Notes: generated from the sequence alone by a model not told the origin. A DNA stretch of 64,000 nt from Agapetus fuscipes (GCA_951799405.1 OX637339.1:13888001-13952000), one strand, 5' to 3'; positions 45,001 through 55,360 are shown, counted from the first letter of the stretch. Numbers and translations are program-made.

Positions 45001-48000
45001 TTATGGTAGGTACCTATAAACATCGATCAATGTAAAAGATCGATGTTTTTAAATACGTAATAAATTCATGGACGATAATAGTTATTTCCACATCTTTACC
45101 AAAACTATATTTGTACAGCTCTATTGTCAGCAAGGAGCTACATGATTGTATTTTTGACAGCTGATATCCGCACCAAAAATCGATGTCATACTATTCTTAT
45201 CGAAAAAAAATTACCTTTCTCAAAACTTTTTGGACGTAGATAAGTCCTAGCAACTTCTATATTCTCAAGAGTTTCTAAAAAACCAAGGATATCGGTGTGC
45301 ATATCCACTTATTTACAGTTTAAACATGACATAACCTCACTGACAGGTCGCTAAGTTTAGGGAGCGGAACATCGGGCTCGCAAATATAAGAAGTTCTTAA
45401 GTACTTAAATATTTTTAAACAGCACTTTATCTTTAAATATTCTTGCTGAAAACGGGCATTATCTTTTCAAACTGCAGCCAATTTAAATTGCCGCCATTCT
45501 TGCATTTCCGTTTCCCCGCCAAGAGTGAGCGGCCAATGGCGCGGCCGCTAATAAACTCGACTCGGACTCGGGCTTTTCCGTGGCTCTTCGGACTCGGACT
45601 TTTCCGTGGCTTCTCGGCAACACTCGCCCACGGACGGTGGGCGGGGCCGCTACTTGCCCGAAAAAATAGAATGAAATGGATCGGCTTGACTAAACCATTG
45701 ACTTAACTACTGGACTAAATTGTTGGGGTTCGCACACGTTTAGCCACTAAATTACTCGTTACTTGACTAAATTACTCGCCTTGTCCGAACCAGCCTTTAA
45801 GGCTAGTTCGCACAAGGCCACTGATTTAGTCAAGTAACGAGTAATTTAGTAGTGGGCGGGGCGCTACTCGCCCGTGAAGCGTTCGCATTACGGTCCAGTA
45901 CAGTACACAAGTGCGAAGTTGGCTGCAGAAAGCCCTTTCTATAATGGCGGAAAATTTGAATTGACTGCAGTTTGAAAATATTAATTGAGTATTAAAATCA
46001 TGTTATTATAAAGCCCTTTAAATTGGCTATGGTTTGGTAATATTAACTGATTTATGCCCGGCCACCTAGCTAGGAGCCTGTTTAGCAAACAACTTCGAAA
46101 CTCGACTTTTGTAAATTCGAAATATATTTTATGGTTTATAAAATAATATACACATTTTAAATAAAAACAACACATGACTATTTGATGTTTATAATAATAT
46201 CTACCATTTACGCTGCAAACATTATTTTTTAATTAAATTTTTATCTTTTCAATGATGTGTACAAAGTATATTTTGTATGCACACACTATAATACGGCTCG
46301 TAGTCTGCAGCTGCATTCAGATGCATTTCTCTGTTGCGTTTTTCGTTGTTGACAATTAACATCAATATTCGACATGTAAAATCGGCATTTTCAAATACAC
46401 GGCGGTCACCAATCAATTATCAAGTTAAAGAAGAAACATGGTTCAACTTTTCAGAGGCTGACCGCGAGAAACTTGTTCAATCCTGCTACATACGCCTCTC
46501 ACGTCTGTCACAGATACCAGCTGATGGCTTACAGTGGCATAAAATTGTAATGCCTCTAATTAGTTATCCCCGTGTGTCACTGAATTGTTTCTGTACAAAA
46601 CAACAAGTAACAATCCATCTGAAGGATATCATAAGGCCTGTGATATGACAAATTTATGGTAGGTACCTATAAACATCGATCAATGTAAAAGATCGATGTT
46701 TTTAAATACGTAATAAATTCATGGACGATAATAGTTATTTCCACAACATCTTTACCAAAACTATATTTGTACAGCTCTATTGTCAGCAAGGAGCTACATG
46801 ATTGTATTTTTGACAGCTGATATCCGCACCAAAAATCGATGTCATACTATTCTTATCGAAAAAAAATTACCTTTCTCAAAACTTTTGGGACGTAGATAAG
46901 TCCTAGCAACTTCTATATTCTCAAGAGTTTCTAAAAAAACAAGGATATCGGTGTGCATATCCACTTATTTACAGTTTAAACATGACATAACCTCACTGAC
47001 AGGTCGCTAAGTTTAGGGAGCGGAACATCGGGCTCGCAAATATAAGAAGTTCTTAAGTACTTAAATATTTTTAAACAGCACTTTATCTTTAAATATTCTT
47101 GCTGAAAACGGGCATTATCTTTTCAAACTGCAGCCAATTTAAATTGCCGCCATTCTTGCATTTCCGTTTCCCCGCCAAGAGTGAGCGGCCAATGGCGCGG
47201 CCGCTAATAAACTCGACTCGGACTCGGGCCTTTCCGTGGCTCTTCGGACTCGGACTTTTCCGTGGCTTCTCGGCAACACTCGCCCACGGACGGTGGGCGG
47301 GGCCGCTACTTGCCCGAAAAAATAGAATGAAATGGATCGGCTTGACTAAACCATTGACTTAACTACTGGACTAAATTGTTGGGGTTCGCACACGTTTAGC
47401 CACTAAATTACTCGTTACTTGACTAAATTACTCGCCTTGTCCGAACCAGCCTTTAAGGCTAGTTCGCACAAGGCCACTGATTTAGTCAAGTAACGAGTAA
47501 TTTAGTAGTGGGCGGGGCGCTACTCGCCCGTGAAGCGTTCGCATTACGGTCCAGTACAGTACACAAGTGCGAAGTTGGCTGCAGAAAGCCCTTTCTATAA
47601 TGGCGGAAAATTTGAATTGACTGCAGTTTGAAAATATTAATTGAGTATTAAAATCATGTTATTATAAAGCCCTTTAAATTGGCTATGGTTTGGTAATATT
47701 AACTGATTTATGCCCGGCCACCTAGCTAGGAGCCTGTTTAGCAAACAACTTCGAAACTCGACTTTTGTAAATTCGAAATATATTTTATGGTTTATAAAAT
47801 AATATACACATTTTAAATAAAAACAACACATGACTATTTGATGTTTATAATAATATCTACCATTTACGCTGCAAACATTATTTTTTAATTAAATTTTTAT
47901 CTTTTCAATGATGTGTACAAAGTATATTTTGTATGCACACACTATAATACGGCTCGTAGTCTGCAGCTGCATTCAGATGCATTTCTCTGTTGCGTTTTTC

Positions 48001-51000
48001 GTTGTTGACAATTAACATCAATATTCGACATGTAAAATCGGCATTTTCAAATACACGGCGGTCACCAATCAATTATCAAGTTAAAGAAGAAACATGGTTC
48101 AACTTTTCAGAGGCTGACCGCGAGAAACTTGTTCAATCCTGCTACATACGCCTCTCACGTCTGTCACAGATACCAGCTGATGGCTTACAGTGGCATAAAA
48201 TTGTAATGCCTCTAATTAGTTATCCCCGTGTGTCACTGAATTGTTTCTGTACAAAACAACAAGTAACAATCCATCTGAAGGATATCATAAGGCCTGTGAT
48301 ATGACAAATTTATGGTAGGTACCTATAAACATCGATCAATGTAAAAGATCGATGTTTTTAAATACGTAATAAATTCATGGACGATAATAGTTATTTCCAC
48401 AACATCTTTACCAAAACTATATTTGTACAGCTCTATTGTCAGCAAGGAGCTACATGATTGTATTTTTGACAGCTGATATCCGCACCAAAAATCGATGTCA
48501 TACTATTCTTATCGAAAAAAAATTACCTTTCTCAAAACTTTTGGGACGTAGATAAGTCCTAGCAACTTCTATATTCTCAAGAGTTTCTAAAAAAACAAGG
48601 ATATCGGTGTGCATATCCACTTATTTACAGTTTAAACATGACATAACCTCACTGACAGGTCGCTAAGTTTAGGGAGCGGAACATCGGGCTCGCAAATATA
48701 AGAAGTTCTTAAGTACTTAAATATTTTTAAACAGCACTTTATCTTTAAATATTCTTGCTGAAAACGGGCATTATCTTTTCAAACTGCAGCCAATTTAAAT
48801 TGCCGCCATTCTTGCATTTCCGTTTCCCCGCCAAGAGTGAGCGGCCAATGGCGCGGCCGCTAATAAACTCGACTCGGACTCGGGCCTTTCCGTGGCTCTT
48901 CGGACTCGGACTTTTCCGTGGCTTCTCGGCAACACTCGCCCACGGACGGTGGGCGGGGCCGCTACTTGCCCGAAAAAATAGAATGAAATGGATCGGCTTG
49001 ACTAAACCATTGACTTAACTACTGGACTAAATTGTTGGGGTTCGCACACGTTTAGCCACTAAATTACTCGTTACTTGACTAAATTACTCGCCTTGTCCGA
49101 ACCAGCCTTAACGCACAAAGCAATAGTTGTATGCATCGTTTACAGCGTGTTGGTAATGAGTATACCTCACTTGACTTGGTTCTGCATAATAATAATTATC
49201 ATACCTATAACCAAGGTCTGAAAAAAATGTTTTTGGGACATCCATAATATATAATAAATTATATTGTTTTAGATTGTTATTATATGAACGATGTCTGCCT
49301 GGTGAATTTCTTTATTAGTGATATTTGAATGGTTTCTGAAGTTTTTATTTTTGATATGCTTTTTTTTTTTTTGCTTCTAACCTACTGTTTAGTGTTTATA
49401 TATGGGTTTATTTTTTCTTTTCTTTTCTTTTATGTTTTACCGTAATGTTTTATACTTTTTATTATTGTAATATATATTGTTATTGTTGTTTTGTATAAAC
49501 TCCCTTGATATGTACTTATTTCGTAAAAGGCTAACGCCGTAAATAAATAAATAAATAAATAAATGACGTAAGTGCGCATTTCCTTGTTAGTTATTATCTA
49601 AAAACAAGAGTTTTATAGTGTCTTGGGGAGACCGAGAAAACAACAGCCGGAGATTGCTAATAGACTCATCGATATATAAGTCAATAGATGGGCTAAGACA
49701 GCAATGCTTCGGATCACATAAATTGAGCTTATGCGCGACCACTTCAGCAAGTGGGGGTTTCCCAGCTCTCGAGGGCGCTGGTTCTTATTTCTTGTAAACG
49801 CTGAGTAAGCCTTGCCGGTAATATATTTAGGGTTTGAAATCAACACCGAAGCGGGTAATCATTTCTTACACTCTCGGTGAGATTCAAACACAAGCTCTCG
49901 GCATGGTATGCAAGCACTCTACCAACTGAGCTACCGACCGTATCATCTGTCGCTCATTAATATTAGAGACTTTCATTCTATAACCTAAGTCGCAAATATA
50001 ATATATTGACATTGAAGTATAATATTTAATGCCAGCCCACAAGCAGACACGTGTGAGCTCGCGCTTGCACATGCTGCATGTGTACTGAAAAATAAACCAA
50101 ACGTCATATGGACAAACACCTTGCAACTCTTGCCGTTTTTCCCTGAAACCAGGGTGGCATTGGCGTAAGTGAAACAGAATTTTACGGAAGAAGAAGATTT
50201 ACAGAACCAATCTCTTCTTCAGGATAATGCAATCAGAAAAGTATTTGGGTATCGCCGTCGAAATTTGTACCTTTTGTCTTGTGCGTGTGTCGCCTAATGA
50301 TTTTTAGTTTTGTGACCCCTTCGGGGATAACGCGGCAAGAAGTTACGCTATATGTGTAGCTTAGTTGCGTTTTTTTTTTTTTAAGTAAGTATCATTTTTT
50401 AACCAATATTAATATGCCTTAATCTCACAAATGTGACGTAGCGCGGTAACGGTAACGGTAGCGTTCGTCAATACAAAACACGCACGACATAATCGTAAAA
50501 TTGATTTATTTGAAAATTAATAATACCAGCGACTATAAAAACACACAATCTTAAGAAGCACTCATGTCTCTAGACAATACACAATTGACAACAGATTTCG
50601 ATATTTACCCTAATAATTCCAAGCTAAATCCCACTCAAAACAATCATGACAAGTTTACGGCTGAGACGTAGACCCCTCTCAGAAGAAAATGAAGGTGGCG
50701 AATCAGTTTTTTTGTGTTTTCCATCCTGCATCAAAGAGTTACCATACGCGAAAAAATACTTAGGGATGCAAGATTTTTGTCAGTTTCAATGAAAATGGTA
50801 ACACACTAAAAGAAAAATTTCGGAACCAAAAATGGAGACAACCATTAGCAACTAATATTTAGTGTATAAATAAACAAATATTATTCTTGTGGCTAGTACA
50901 GAAAACAAAAGATACGTTACTAAGGTATATGAACAAATAATCAATTTTATAAACATTTGTCTATTTTGATCGTATCTTGCCATCAAAGGGTCAATAACGG

Positions 51001-54000
51001 ATTGGCGACTTGTAAGATTTGTATGAGAATGGAAAAAAGGCGATTTTGTTGTATATTTTAATTACATCGCCACTTCATGCCTTTTGCAGATTTTTTTTGT
51101 ATTTCGACACGCTTTTCAAATACTTGACTCTAAAAAATCTAGAATTCAGTAGACACCAGTTTTTATGAAAAAACTGAAAATCATTAGGCGACACACGCAC
51201 AAGACAAAAGGTACAAATTTCGACGGCGATACCCATTTAAAATTCACAGGAAGCAGAAATTATACATGATTCCAGAGGTAAATGCACTTTCCGACTGCAC
51301 ATTTGGACGCCATTCGTACTTTTAATTTCCTGTACACATTTTCACGCTTTTCGGAAATTAAATCCATAAAAATTGATCGTATTCTTGCTGGAATGAATGG
51401 CAAATTCAGTGAATGATTGAATGGCAGATCCGCAAATGAATTGACACAGACAAAACTGTGACATGAAACGGCCGGGTTGTAAGAGAAAAGGCAAAATAAT
51501 ATTTGGTTATAGTTTGCCAAGGACGGCAGTCTCATACGAATGTGTCCTTTGCCCGCCGACAAAATAGTTCTCAATTTTTTTTTTCCGAGTCCATTGATTT
51601 TTGTATTAAGTATTGTATTCATTTGGATGAACTCCCACACAAAACGAAAATAGGCATCTCGGTGCATTCTAATATAAATAACATTTTATTTTTATTCAAC
51701 AAAAACAGGTGGGCTTAATATCTGCAACAATCAAAATGATGACGCTAAAAAAACTAAATTTAAAGATAGAATAGACCGGAAGACATTTTTAATTTGACAA
51801 CATTCTAAATTTAAATTCAGCGTACCAAACTGCCATAACAAAAAAATAAGGATAATAAAATGGGTAGGTATTATTTTATTTCTGCCGGGTTTCTAGGAAA
51901 AATGTAAACTAAAATTTAATTATGAAGACCTGCGTCGCGTCGTTTGCTAGCCGAGAAAATAATCTTATTTGAAATTTTGCACATAGTCCATTTTGATAAT
52001 AATATATTTGATTTTTTTAAAAGCGTAAATAAAAGATGAGAAACATAAATCATGAATATGAAGAATTTTTGTCAATGTTGTTTGTAGATAAAGATGTATG
52101 AGTCATTACCGGCCGTACTGAGTAGTCAGACAGGCTGTGATTGGTCACCTGCAGTCAAGGTCAATGAAACAGAATCAAAACTTTTGAATAATGCATTCGA
52201 ACTCAAATCTATTTTTTTTGTAAACTCACGTTCGTTATTCAAATTTAAAAACCATTCCTACATGACAGCGGTGCATTTTAAAAAAAAATATGGACAAAAA
52301 TAAAGAATATCATTTCTTTACTCATAAGCAAAAAAACGTGCTACTCACTTGTCATTGACTGAACATAATCATTCTGTCTCAGAAGTGACGAAGAAAAATG
52401 ATCAATTACGATTGTACAATAAATATTGTAAATGCGACATAAAAGCATATCGTTCAGCAGTTTTACAATAAATGATATATTCTTAATGAGGATTTACACA
52501 AATCAAATCAAAAAAATCCTTGACTTATAGGTTGGTATGAGGCTGACCACCCATACTGTAAAAAATGGTTCACTTTGCCAATGTCACCCCTGTTTCAGGG
52601 AATGTCGGCAAGAGTTGCAGGGCTTATGTTCACTTGAGGTTTGGATTTTATTTGTAAGTACACAATCAGCATTTGTAAGCGCGAACTACACGTGTTTGTT
52701 TGTGGGCATACATCTGAGAGCTTTGAATGAATATATCCTTGCAACTTAGATTATAGATTATAGATTAAATAGTAATGTACTGTGAACAAATTCTATCGAC
52801 AATCAATTTGGGACGTTGCACAGCCGGGTTGCTGAGGAAAAGGCAAACAAATATTTTTTATCGTTGGCTAAGTACCAAAGCTACATAGACGTGTGACGTT
52901 CACCCGCCAAGAAAGTACTTACATTATTTTTCACATTTGAGCTGAGACAATCAGCTAATCTAATCTAAGTTGCAAAGATACGTTACATTAAGGATTCACA
53001 TTATATGCATTCTCACAAGCAGACACGTTTGTGTGCAAGTTCGCGCTTGCACATGCCGCATGTGAACCTACAACATAAAACCTCAAATCTCAAATGGACA
53101 TACACCCTGCAACTCTTGCCGTCCTTCCCTGAAACAGGGGTGACATTGGCAAAGTGAACCATATTTTTACAGCATGGGTGGTCAGCCGCATACCAACCTA
53201 TAAGTCAAGGAACCCATAAGGGATAATTTTTAGAAATAAAGAAATGACGGAACGAATAATTAGTTGATACAATAAAAATATGTATAGAAATTAATTTTGA
53301 AGGCATTTGCATAAAAGAAAGTTGCATAAAATAATTAGTTAATCGCACTGTTATTCAACAAAAACGGAGCGACTTCACAAATACTTCCATAAAAGGAAAA
53401 TGACATACATTCATAAAATTAATATTATAATTACAAAACTAAAACAGACGTTTTAATCACATACAAGCGATGACGAAGCGTATACTGTAATATTATATTG
53501 TGCAAAAATGATAAAGATAAAACGAAGAAATTAAAAGTGAAAAAAAATGCATTTGAACAAAATGGCCTACGAATATGACTGTACAACTTCTATACCTAGA
53601 TAGATGCATAGGTACTCGTATAACGGAGACTTGGGAGGTTACAAGAGGGAATAATAATTAAGTAGTATTTTTAAGAGTTGAATCATGAAGTCGATAGATG
53701 TTTAAAAAAACGTAGTTATTTACAAAAAAAATTCAGTATTTTGTAGGGTAGACGAAAATATAATATTTGCCGTACGTACCTACCGGGCAAAGCTAAAAAA
53801 TATTTGAATATTTCGTGTGAAATTTATCAACATATCTGACCATGTAAGCAGATAATTTAGTACGTTTATAAGTTCGATGAGTAATTACAACGGTGATTCA
53901 TGATATTTGGCCGGTTTACGTGCAGCAGGGACGTTATTATAAGCGACTTGAATTGTCAAAAAAGGCGTTGTTGAAAGTATGGGGACACGAGGATCCGATA

Positions 54001-54306
54001 TCACACCGGTACTTGAAAAAGTGATTGAACAAATTACAAAATGTCTAAAAAATTATGCATGAGCGTAAATACACAGCACAATAGTTGTTAGAAGGTTTAA
54101 AGCGAAAATATACGTGGTTATTACACATTTGTAACTTTTTAAAACCATGCAAATCCAAATGGGTGTGCAAAAGTATGGCGACGCCGGTCGCAGACGAGAG
54201 GGTTTGGCACATATTCCAACACATTTAAGCAGCGCACGGGGGTGAAACATATCGGAAAAATACCGTAAAAGGCGTAACACTTTTCTGATTGATGGAAACT
54301 TACCAT
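32958..54306 (-). CDS. tsr: Cofilin / actin-depolymerizing factor (twinstar), 4 exons, complete
   Basis: Cytoplasmic actin-severing and depolymerizing protein of the ADF/cofilin family. Exons on the minus strand: 54304-54306 (ATG, with 5' UTR upstream), 34944-35134, 34114-34245, 32958-33078. Together 447 nt, 148 residues, the length I recall for Drosophila twinstar. The first residues are M-ASGVTVSD, carrying the Ser3 that LIM kinase phosphorylates in this family. EKQIDVE, YGLFDFEYMHQ, WCPDTAKVKKKM and KKSLVGVQKYIQ follow in order, and the end is EEKLRATDRQ. All junctions are GT-AG and in frame. Placing exon 1 at 54304 is inference: it offers AAAATG|GTAAGT, and the Drosophila gene also splits right after the ATG. 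The resulting intron 1 is 19,169 bp. Confidence 0.85.
33108..33598. mobile_element. pogo/Tigger-like MITE, 491 bp, TA flanks
   Basis: Ends CAGTAGAGCC and GGCTCTACTG, flanked by TA on both sides, with GTTAATCTGAACC-type subterminal sequence as in pogo-like elements. It lies in cofilin intron 3, next to the acceptor. Confidence 0.75.
33828..33968 (+). repeat. Family B SINE, 5'-truncated
   Basis: Contains only the 3' body: actttaattgaagtggttgg...ggggataacgcaggcaagaagct...gtgtagcttagttgcgtg. Confidence 0.8.
34114..34245 (-). CDS. tsr: Cofilin exon 3
   Basis: Minus-strand acceptor tttcag and donor CTCCAG|GTACGT. Encodes YGLFDFEYMHQCQG through the actin-binding helix WCPDTAKVKKKMLYS. Confidence 0.95.
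34316..34641 (+). repeat. Family B tRNA-derived SINE, full length
   Basis: RNA polymerase III A-box tagctcaattgg at 34326-34337 and B-box gggttcgaatccc at 34368-34380 in a tRNA-like head, then a ~250-bp body ending agcttagttgcgttt. It lies in cofilin intron 2, antisense to the gene. Confidence 0.9.
34944..35134 (-). CDS. tsr: Cofilin exon 2
   Basis: Acceptor ggttgcag on the minus strand and donor TGCAG|GTAACA. Encodes ASGVTVSDICKTTYEEIKK through KGGTGEC. Starts in phase 0 directly after the ATG, so the initiator must lie in a separate exon. Confidence 0.95.
35270..36253 (+). mobile_element. Second mariner-type element, truncated by family A insertion
   Basis: Transposase-like coding sequence starts at 35387 and runs to 36252 in one frame apart from stop codons and a small disruption near 36065. 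It is then cut by the family A copy at 36254-36509; no mariner sequence is visible beyond. The left border is approximate. Confidence 0.8.
35387..36252 (+). pseudogene. Mariner transposase pseudogene
   Basis: Recognisable motifs in order: NTVRFWFQRFRSGNFG, GRPETKVDN, KKLERWVPH, CDEKWILHDN (first catalytic Asp kept), LLVSVWWTS, HDNARPH and YSPDLAPTDYHFFRNL. Three early in-frame TAA codons and an altered frame around 36065 make it non-functional. It is of the SETMAR-like mariner type and differs from the element at 11092. Confidence 0.88.
36254..36509 (-). repeat. Family A copy inserted in mariner
   Basis: Tail ctataatctataatctataatctaagttgc, conserved end ccaacctataagtcaagga. Nearly identical in sequence to the copy at 52517-52767. 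Confidence 0.88.
36510..37852 (-). other. Cofilin intron 1, unannotated stretch
   Basis: AT-rich. Near 37100-37200 a short word, 'acagctagaactg(a/g)', recurs. No coding signal. Confidence 0.45.
37853..38089. mobile_element. hAT-type MITE, 237 bp, TSD TTCTAATC
   Basis: Ends CAGTGTTTTTCAACCTTTTTCA and its partner GTTGAAAAACGCTG, with CGCGACCCCCC subterminal blocks typical of hAT MITEs. A perfect 8-bp duplication TTCTAATC lies at 37845-37852 and 38090-38097. It is inserted in the tail of the family A copy that follows. Confidence 0.92.
38090..38345 (-). repeat. Family A copy
   Basis: Tail ttctaatctaatcgaatctaag, conserved end accaacctataagtcacggaa. Confidence 0.85.
38346..40100 (-). other. Cofilin intron 1, unannotated stretch
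   Basis: Apart from the direct repeat, no element or coding signal that I can support. Confidence 0.4.
39060..39231. repeat. Direct repeat pair of about 21 bp
   Basis: ctaaggtttcctatattgtga occurs at 39060-39080 and 39211-39231. The next bases (cgggt / agggt) remain similar. Confidence 0.7.
40101..40433 (-). repeat. Family B tRNA-derived SINE, full length
   Basis: On the minus strand the head reads ccggtcgatagctcagttgg, then gctcgggttcgaatcccacc; the 3' end is agcttagttgcgttt. The best copy for defining the tRNA head. Confidence 0.92.
40434..42240 (-). other. Cofilin intron 1, mixed unclassified sequence
   Basis: Retroelement 3' scrap at about 41760-41880 (acatcacgaaacggcgct plus (ATC)n). 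Around 41130-41310 partly inverted words (ctattcgcactag / ctagtgcgaag; cccattctacccgg / ccgggcagaatgg) suggest another terminal-inverted-repeat relic. No host gene. Confidence 0.4.
42241..42526 (-). repeat. Family A copy with 60-bp duplicated tail and internal deletion
   Basis: Segments 42241-42300 and 42301-42360 are tandem near-copies that include the tail and the gctgcaaagatat block. The copy then lacks the middle 'aaatgaacataagccctgcaa' block and resumes at caggggtgacattgg. Confidence 0.8.
42527..43187 (-). other. Cofilin intron 1, no features recognised
   Basis: No coding or repeat signal that I can support. Confidence 0.4.
43188..43450 (+). repeat. Family B SINE copy
   Basis: Head gttgatagctcagttgttag and agggttcaacccc, body ending gtctcagttgcgttt. 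Confidence 0.85.
43625..43790 (+). repeat. Family D retroelement fragment
   Basis: aatgactggaataagcagag...gcatgaagagagtgatgaatgtcgaggagatg...ctgtagaggtactggacacccctatcgg; the longest copy of the pattern except 55360-55510. Confidence 0.65.
44147..45796. mobile_element. Tandem TIR element, copy 1 (1650 bp), PIF/Harbinger-like
   Basis: Starts AGGCTAGTTCGCACAAGGC and ends GCCTTGTCCGAACCAGCCT; the inverted termini continue into (a)gtaacgagtaatttag. The left flank is TAA (44144-44146) and the right neighbour is TTA (45797-45799). A 3-bp TWA target and the GGCTrGTTCGCAC-like end point to PIF/Harbinger. No transposase. Short ORFs at 44681-44953 and 45443-45706 are also present in the other copies. 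Confidence 0.88.
45800..47452. mobile_element. Tandem TIR element, copy 2 (1653 bp)
   Basis: Same ends as copy 1, separated from copy 1 by TTA and from copy 3 by TTA (47453-47455). It shares with copy 3 a 3-nt insertion (cacaacatc for cacatc) and every substitution I compared. The short ORF at 46334-46648 is 104 codons here, against 90 in copy 1 because of one substitution. Confidence 0.9.
47456..49108. mobile_element. Tandem TIR element, copy 3 (1653 bp)
   Basis: Apparently identical to copy 2 in every segment I compared. Followed by TAA (49109-49111), matching the TAA left of copy 1. Confidence 0.9.
49370..49564 (+). repeat. Non-LTR retrotransposon 3' end with (AAAT)n tail
   Basis: gtaaaaggctaacgccgtaaataaataaataaataaat is the typical 3' terminus of insect CR1/jockey-type elements. 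The upstream limit is uncertain. Confidence 0.6.
49733..49940 (-). repeat. Family B SINE copy, 3'-truncated
   Basis: cgaccacttcagcaagtgggggtttcc...ctctaccaactgagctaccgaccg; the head is at the right end. Confidence 0.85.
49973..50186 (-). repeat. Family A copy, diverged
   Basis: ctataacctaagtcgcaaatata...cacaagcagacacgtgtgagctcgcgcttgcacatgctgc...cagggtggcattggcg; the conserved end is lost. Confidence 0.75.
50247..51234. mobile_element. 988-bp element with long terminal inverted repeats, TSD ATTT
   Basis: Inverted termini of about 58 bp begin gggtatcgccgtcgaaattt. They are perfect up to a mismatch after tgatttt and then continue imperfectly. A 4-bp duplication ATTT flanks (50243-50246, 51235-51238). 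Superfamily uncertain. No transposase. A family B SINE 3' piece is inserted near the left terminus. Confidence 0.85.
50314..50384 (+). repeat. Family B SINE 3' fragment
   Basis: gaccccttcggggataacgc...gtgtagcttagttgcgtt followed by a T run. Nested in the element at 50247. Confidence 0.8.
51260..52516 (-). other. Cofilin intron 1, unclassified stretch
   Basis: A 135-codon open frame lies on the minus strand at 51260-51667, but it has no recognisable motif. The segment 51465-51600 resembles 52805-52930 and 60710-60800 (gaaaaggcaaacaaatatt... and ttccgagtccatt), so it is probably another low-copy repeat. Confidence 0.4.
52517..52767 (+). repeat. Family A copy
   Basis: tccttgacttatagg start, three tail units (gattatagattatagatta). 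Very close to the copy at 36254-36509. Confidence 0.88.
52955..53212 (-). repeat. Family A copy
   Basis: ctaatctaatctaagttgcaaag tail, ccaacctataagtcaaggaa end. Confidence 0.85.
53213..54297 (-). other. Cofilin intron 1, start of intron
   Basis: No coding or repeat signal that I can support. Confidence 0.4.
54304..54306 (-). CDS. tsr: Candidate cofilin exon 1: isolated ATG before a consensus donor
   Basis: On the minus strand the sequence reads CTAAAATG|GTAAGTTTCC. The phase (complete ATG, then phase 0) is exactly what exon 2 needs. I infer this from fit and from the known gene structure in flies. Transcript evidence is absent. Confidence 0.6.
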
Positions 54307-54431
54307 TTTAGGTAGTCAATATGGTTATTATCACTATAAAAGTAATCCACGACCTCAACACTAGACCACCGACAAAAATGAACTGACGGCTAGTTACACT
54401 GTTTCAACACTAGATCGCGCTGGCTTTCTTA

Positions 54432-54445
54432 TTGCGCATGCGCAA
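54432..54445 (-). promoter_or_regulatory. NRF1/Ewg-type palindrome in probable cofilin promoter
   Basis: TTGCGCATGCGCAA, a perfect 14-bp palindrome containing the NRF1 core (TGCGCATGCGCA), about 130 bp upstream of the candidate ATG. NRF1-family sites are common in housekeeping promoters. No TATA box is evident. Confidence 0.5.
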
Positions 54446-54529
54446 CATTCGCATACAATTTAAAACTTCCACTCACACTTTTATCAACAAAACAAAATTA
54501 CTACATTAATTAAACTCAAACTCTATAAA

Positions 54530-55360
54530 AATTATGCGTTGAAAAGAAAAAAAAGAAATATCCACTTCGAAGAAAATCTGACTTCAGCTTTTCTTACAAA
54601 ACTGCGCGATTCTAAATTTAAAAGCTGTTGAAGTTTCTTCTGATCATACGATGTTCACTGCGATCAAAATGTCAAATAAATATATTTTTCAATATTGTTT
54701 TTCGAGCACATGCATTAAATAAAACCAAAATATTTGTATGACCATTAAAACAGTGAAGTCTTTTTATTTATTGTCTTATCTCTGAAAAACATTTATCATG
54801 ACTCATGCCGCCTTTGGCCCATGAACCAATCAGAGAGGCGGATTTTTCAAATGCCCAAATATGGTGCCGGAAATACTATAAACTGCTCTCTACCAAATGG
54901 CGGTACTTTCAAATTTTAATTTTGCCCATTAATGGCAATAAGATAAAATAAAAAGTGAAATCAATGAAATTTTCAAAGATTAATAATGATTAGGATACTA
55001 TTGTGCACCATTTTATGATAACCCACTGAATACCTCAAGTTTGGACATACAGTTTTTTTCCCCCCTCATTTCTTCTTTGACTCTCATATTTTGAATATTC
55101 CGTACTCATTTTCAACCTTCTTATTCAGTCGAGAATAATAAAACTAAGAGCTCTTTAAAACTAAAAAAAATATATGCACATAAGAAATACTCAAATGTTG
55201 GAAAACATACGTGTCAGTAGATAAAATGGAGGACAATGTGATGATTCGGACATCTAGAAAGAATGGATGATGAACGACTTTCAAAGAGTATACAATAGGA
55301 ATGTCAAAGGTACGCGTAAAAGAGGAAGACCTAGAAAATAATGTATTGATCGAATAAGTG
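54530..55360. other. Region upstream of cofilin, no gene recognised
   Basis: AT-rich without coding signal. Open frames here carry no recognisable motif. Confidence 0.4.

Noticed and set aside
51260..51667. 135-codon minus-strand open frame
   Set aside because: No recognisable motif, no matching splice partners, and part of it resembles a low-copy repeat also at 52805 and 60710.
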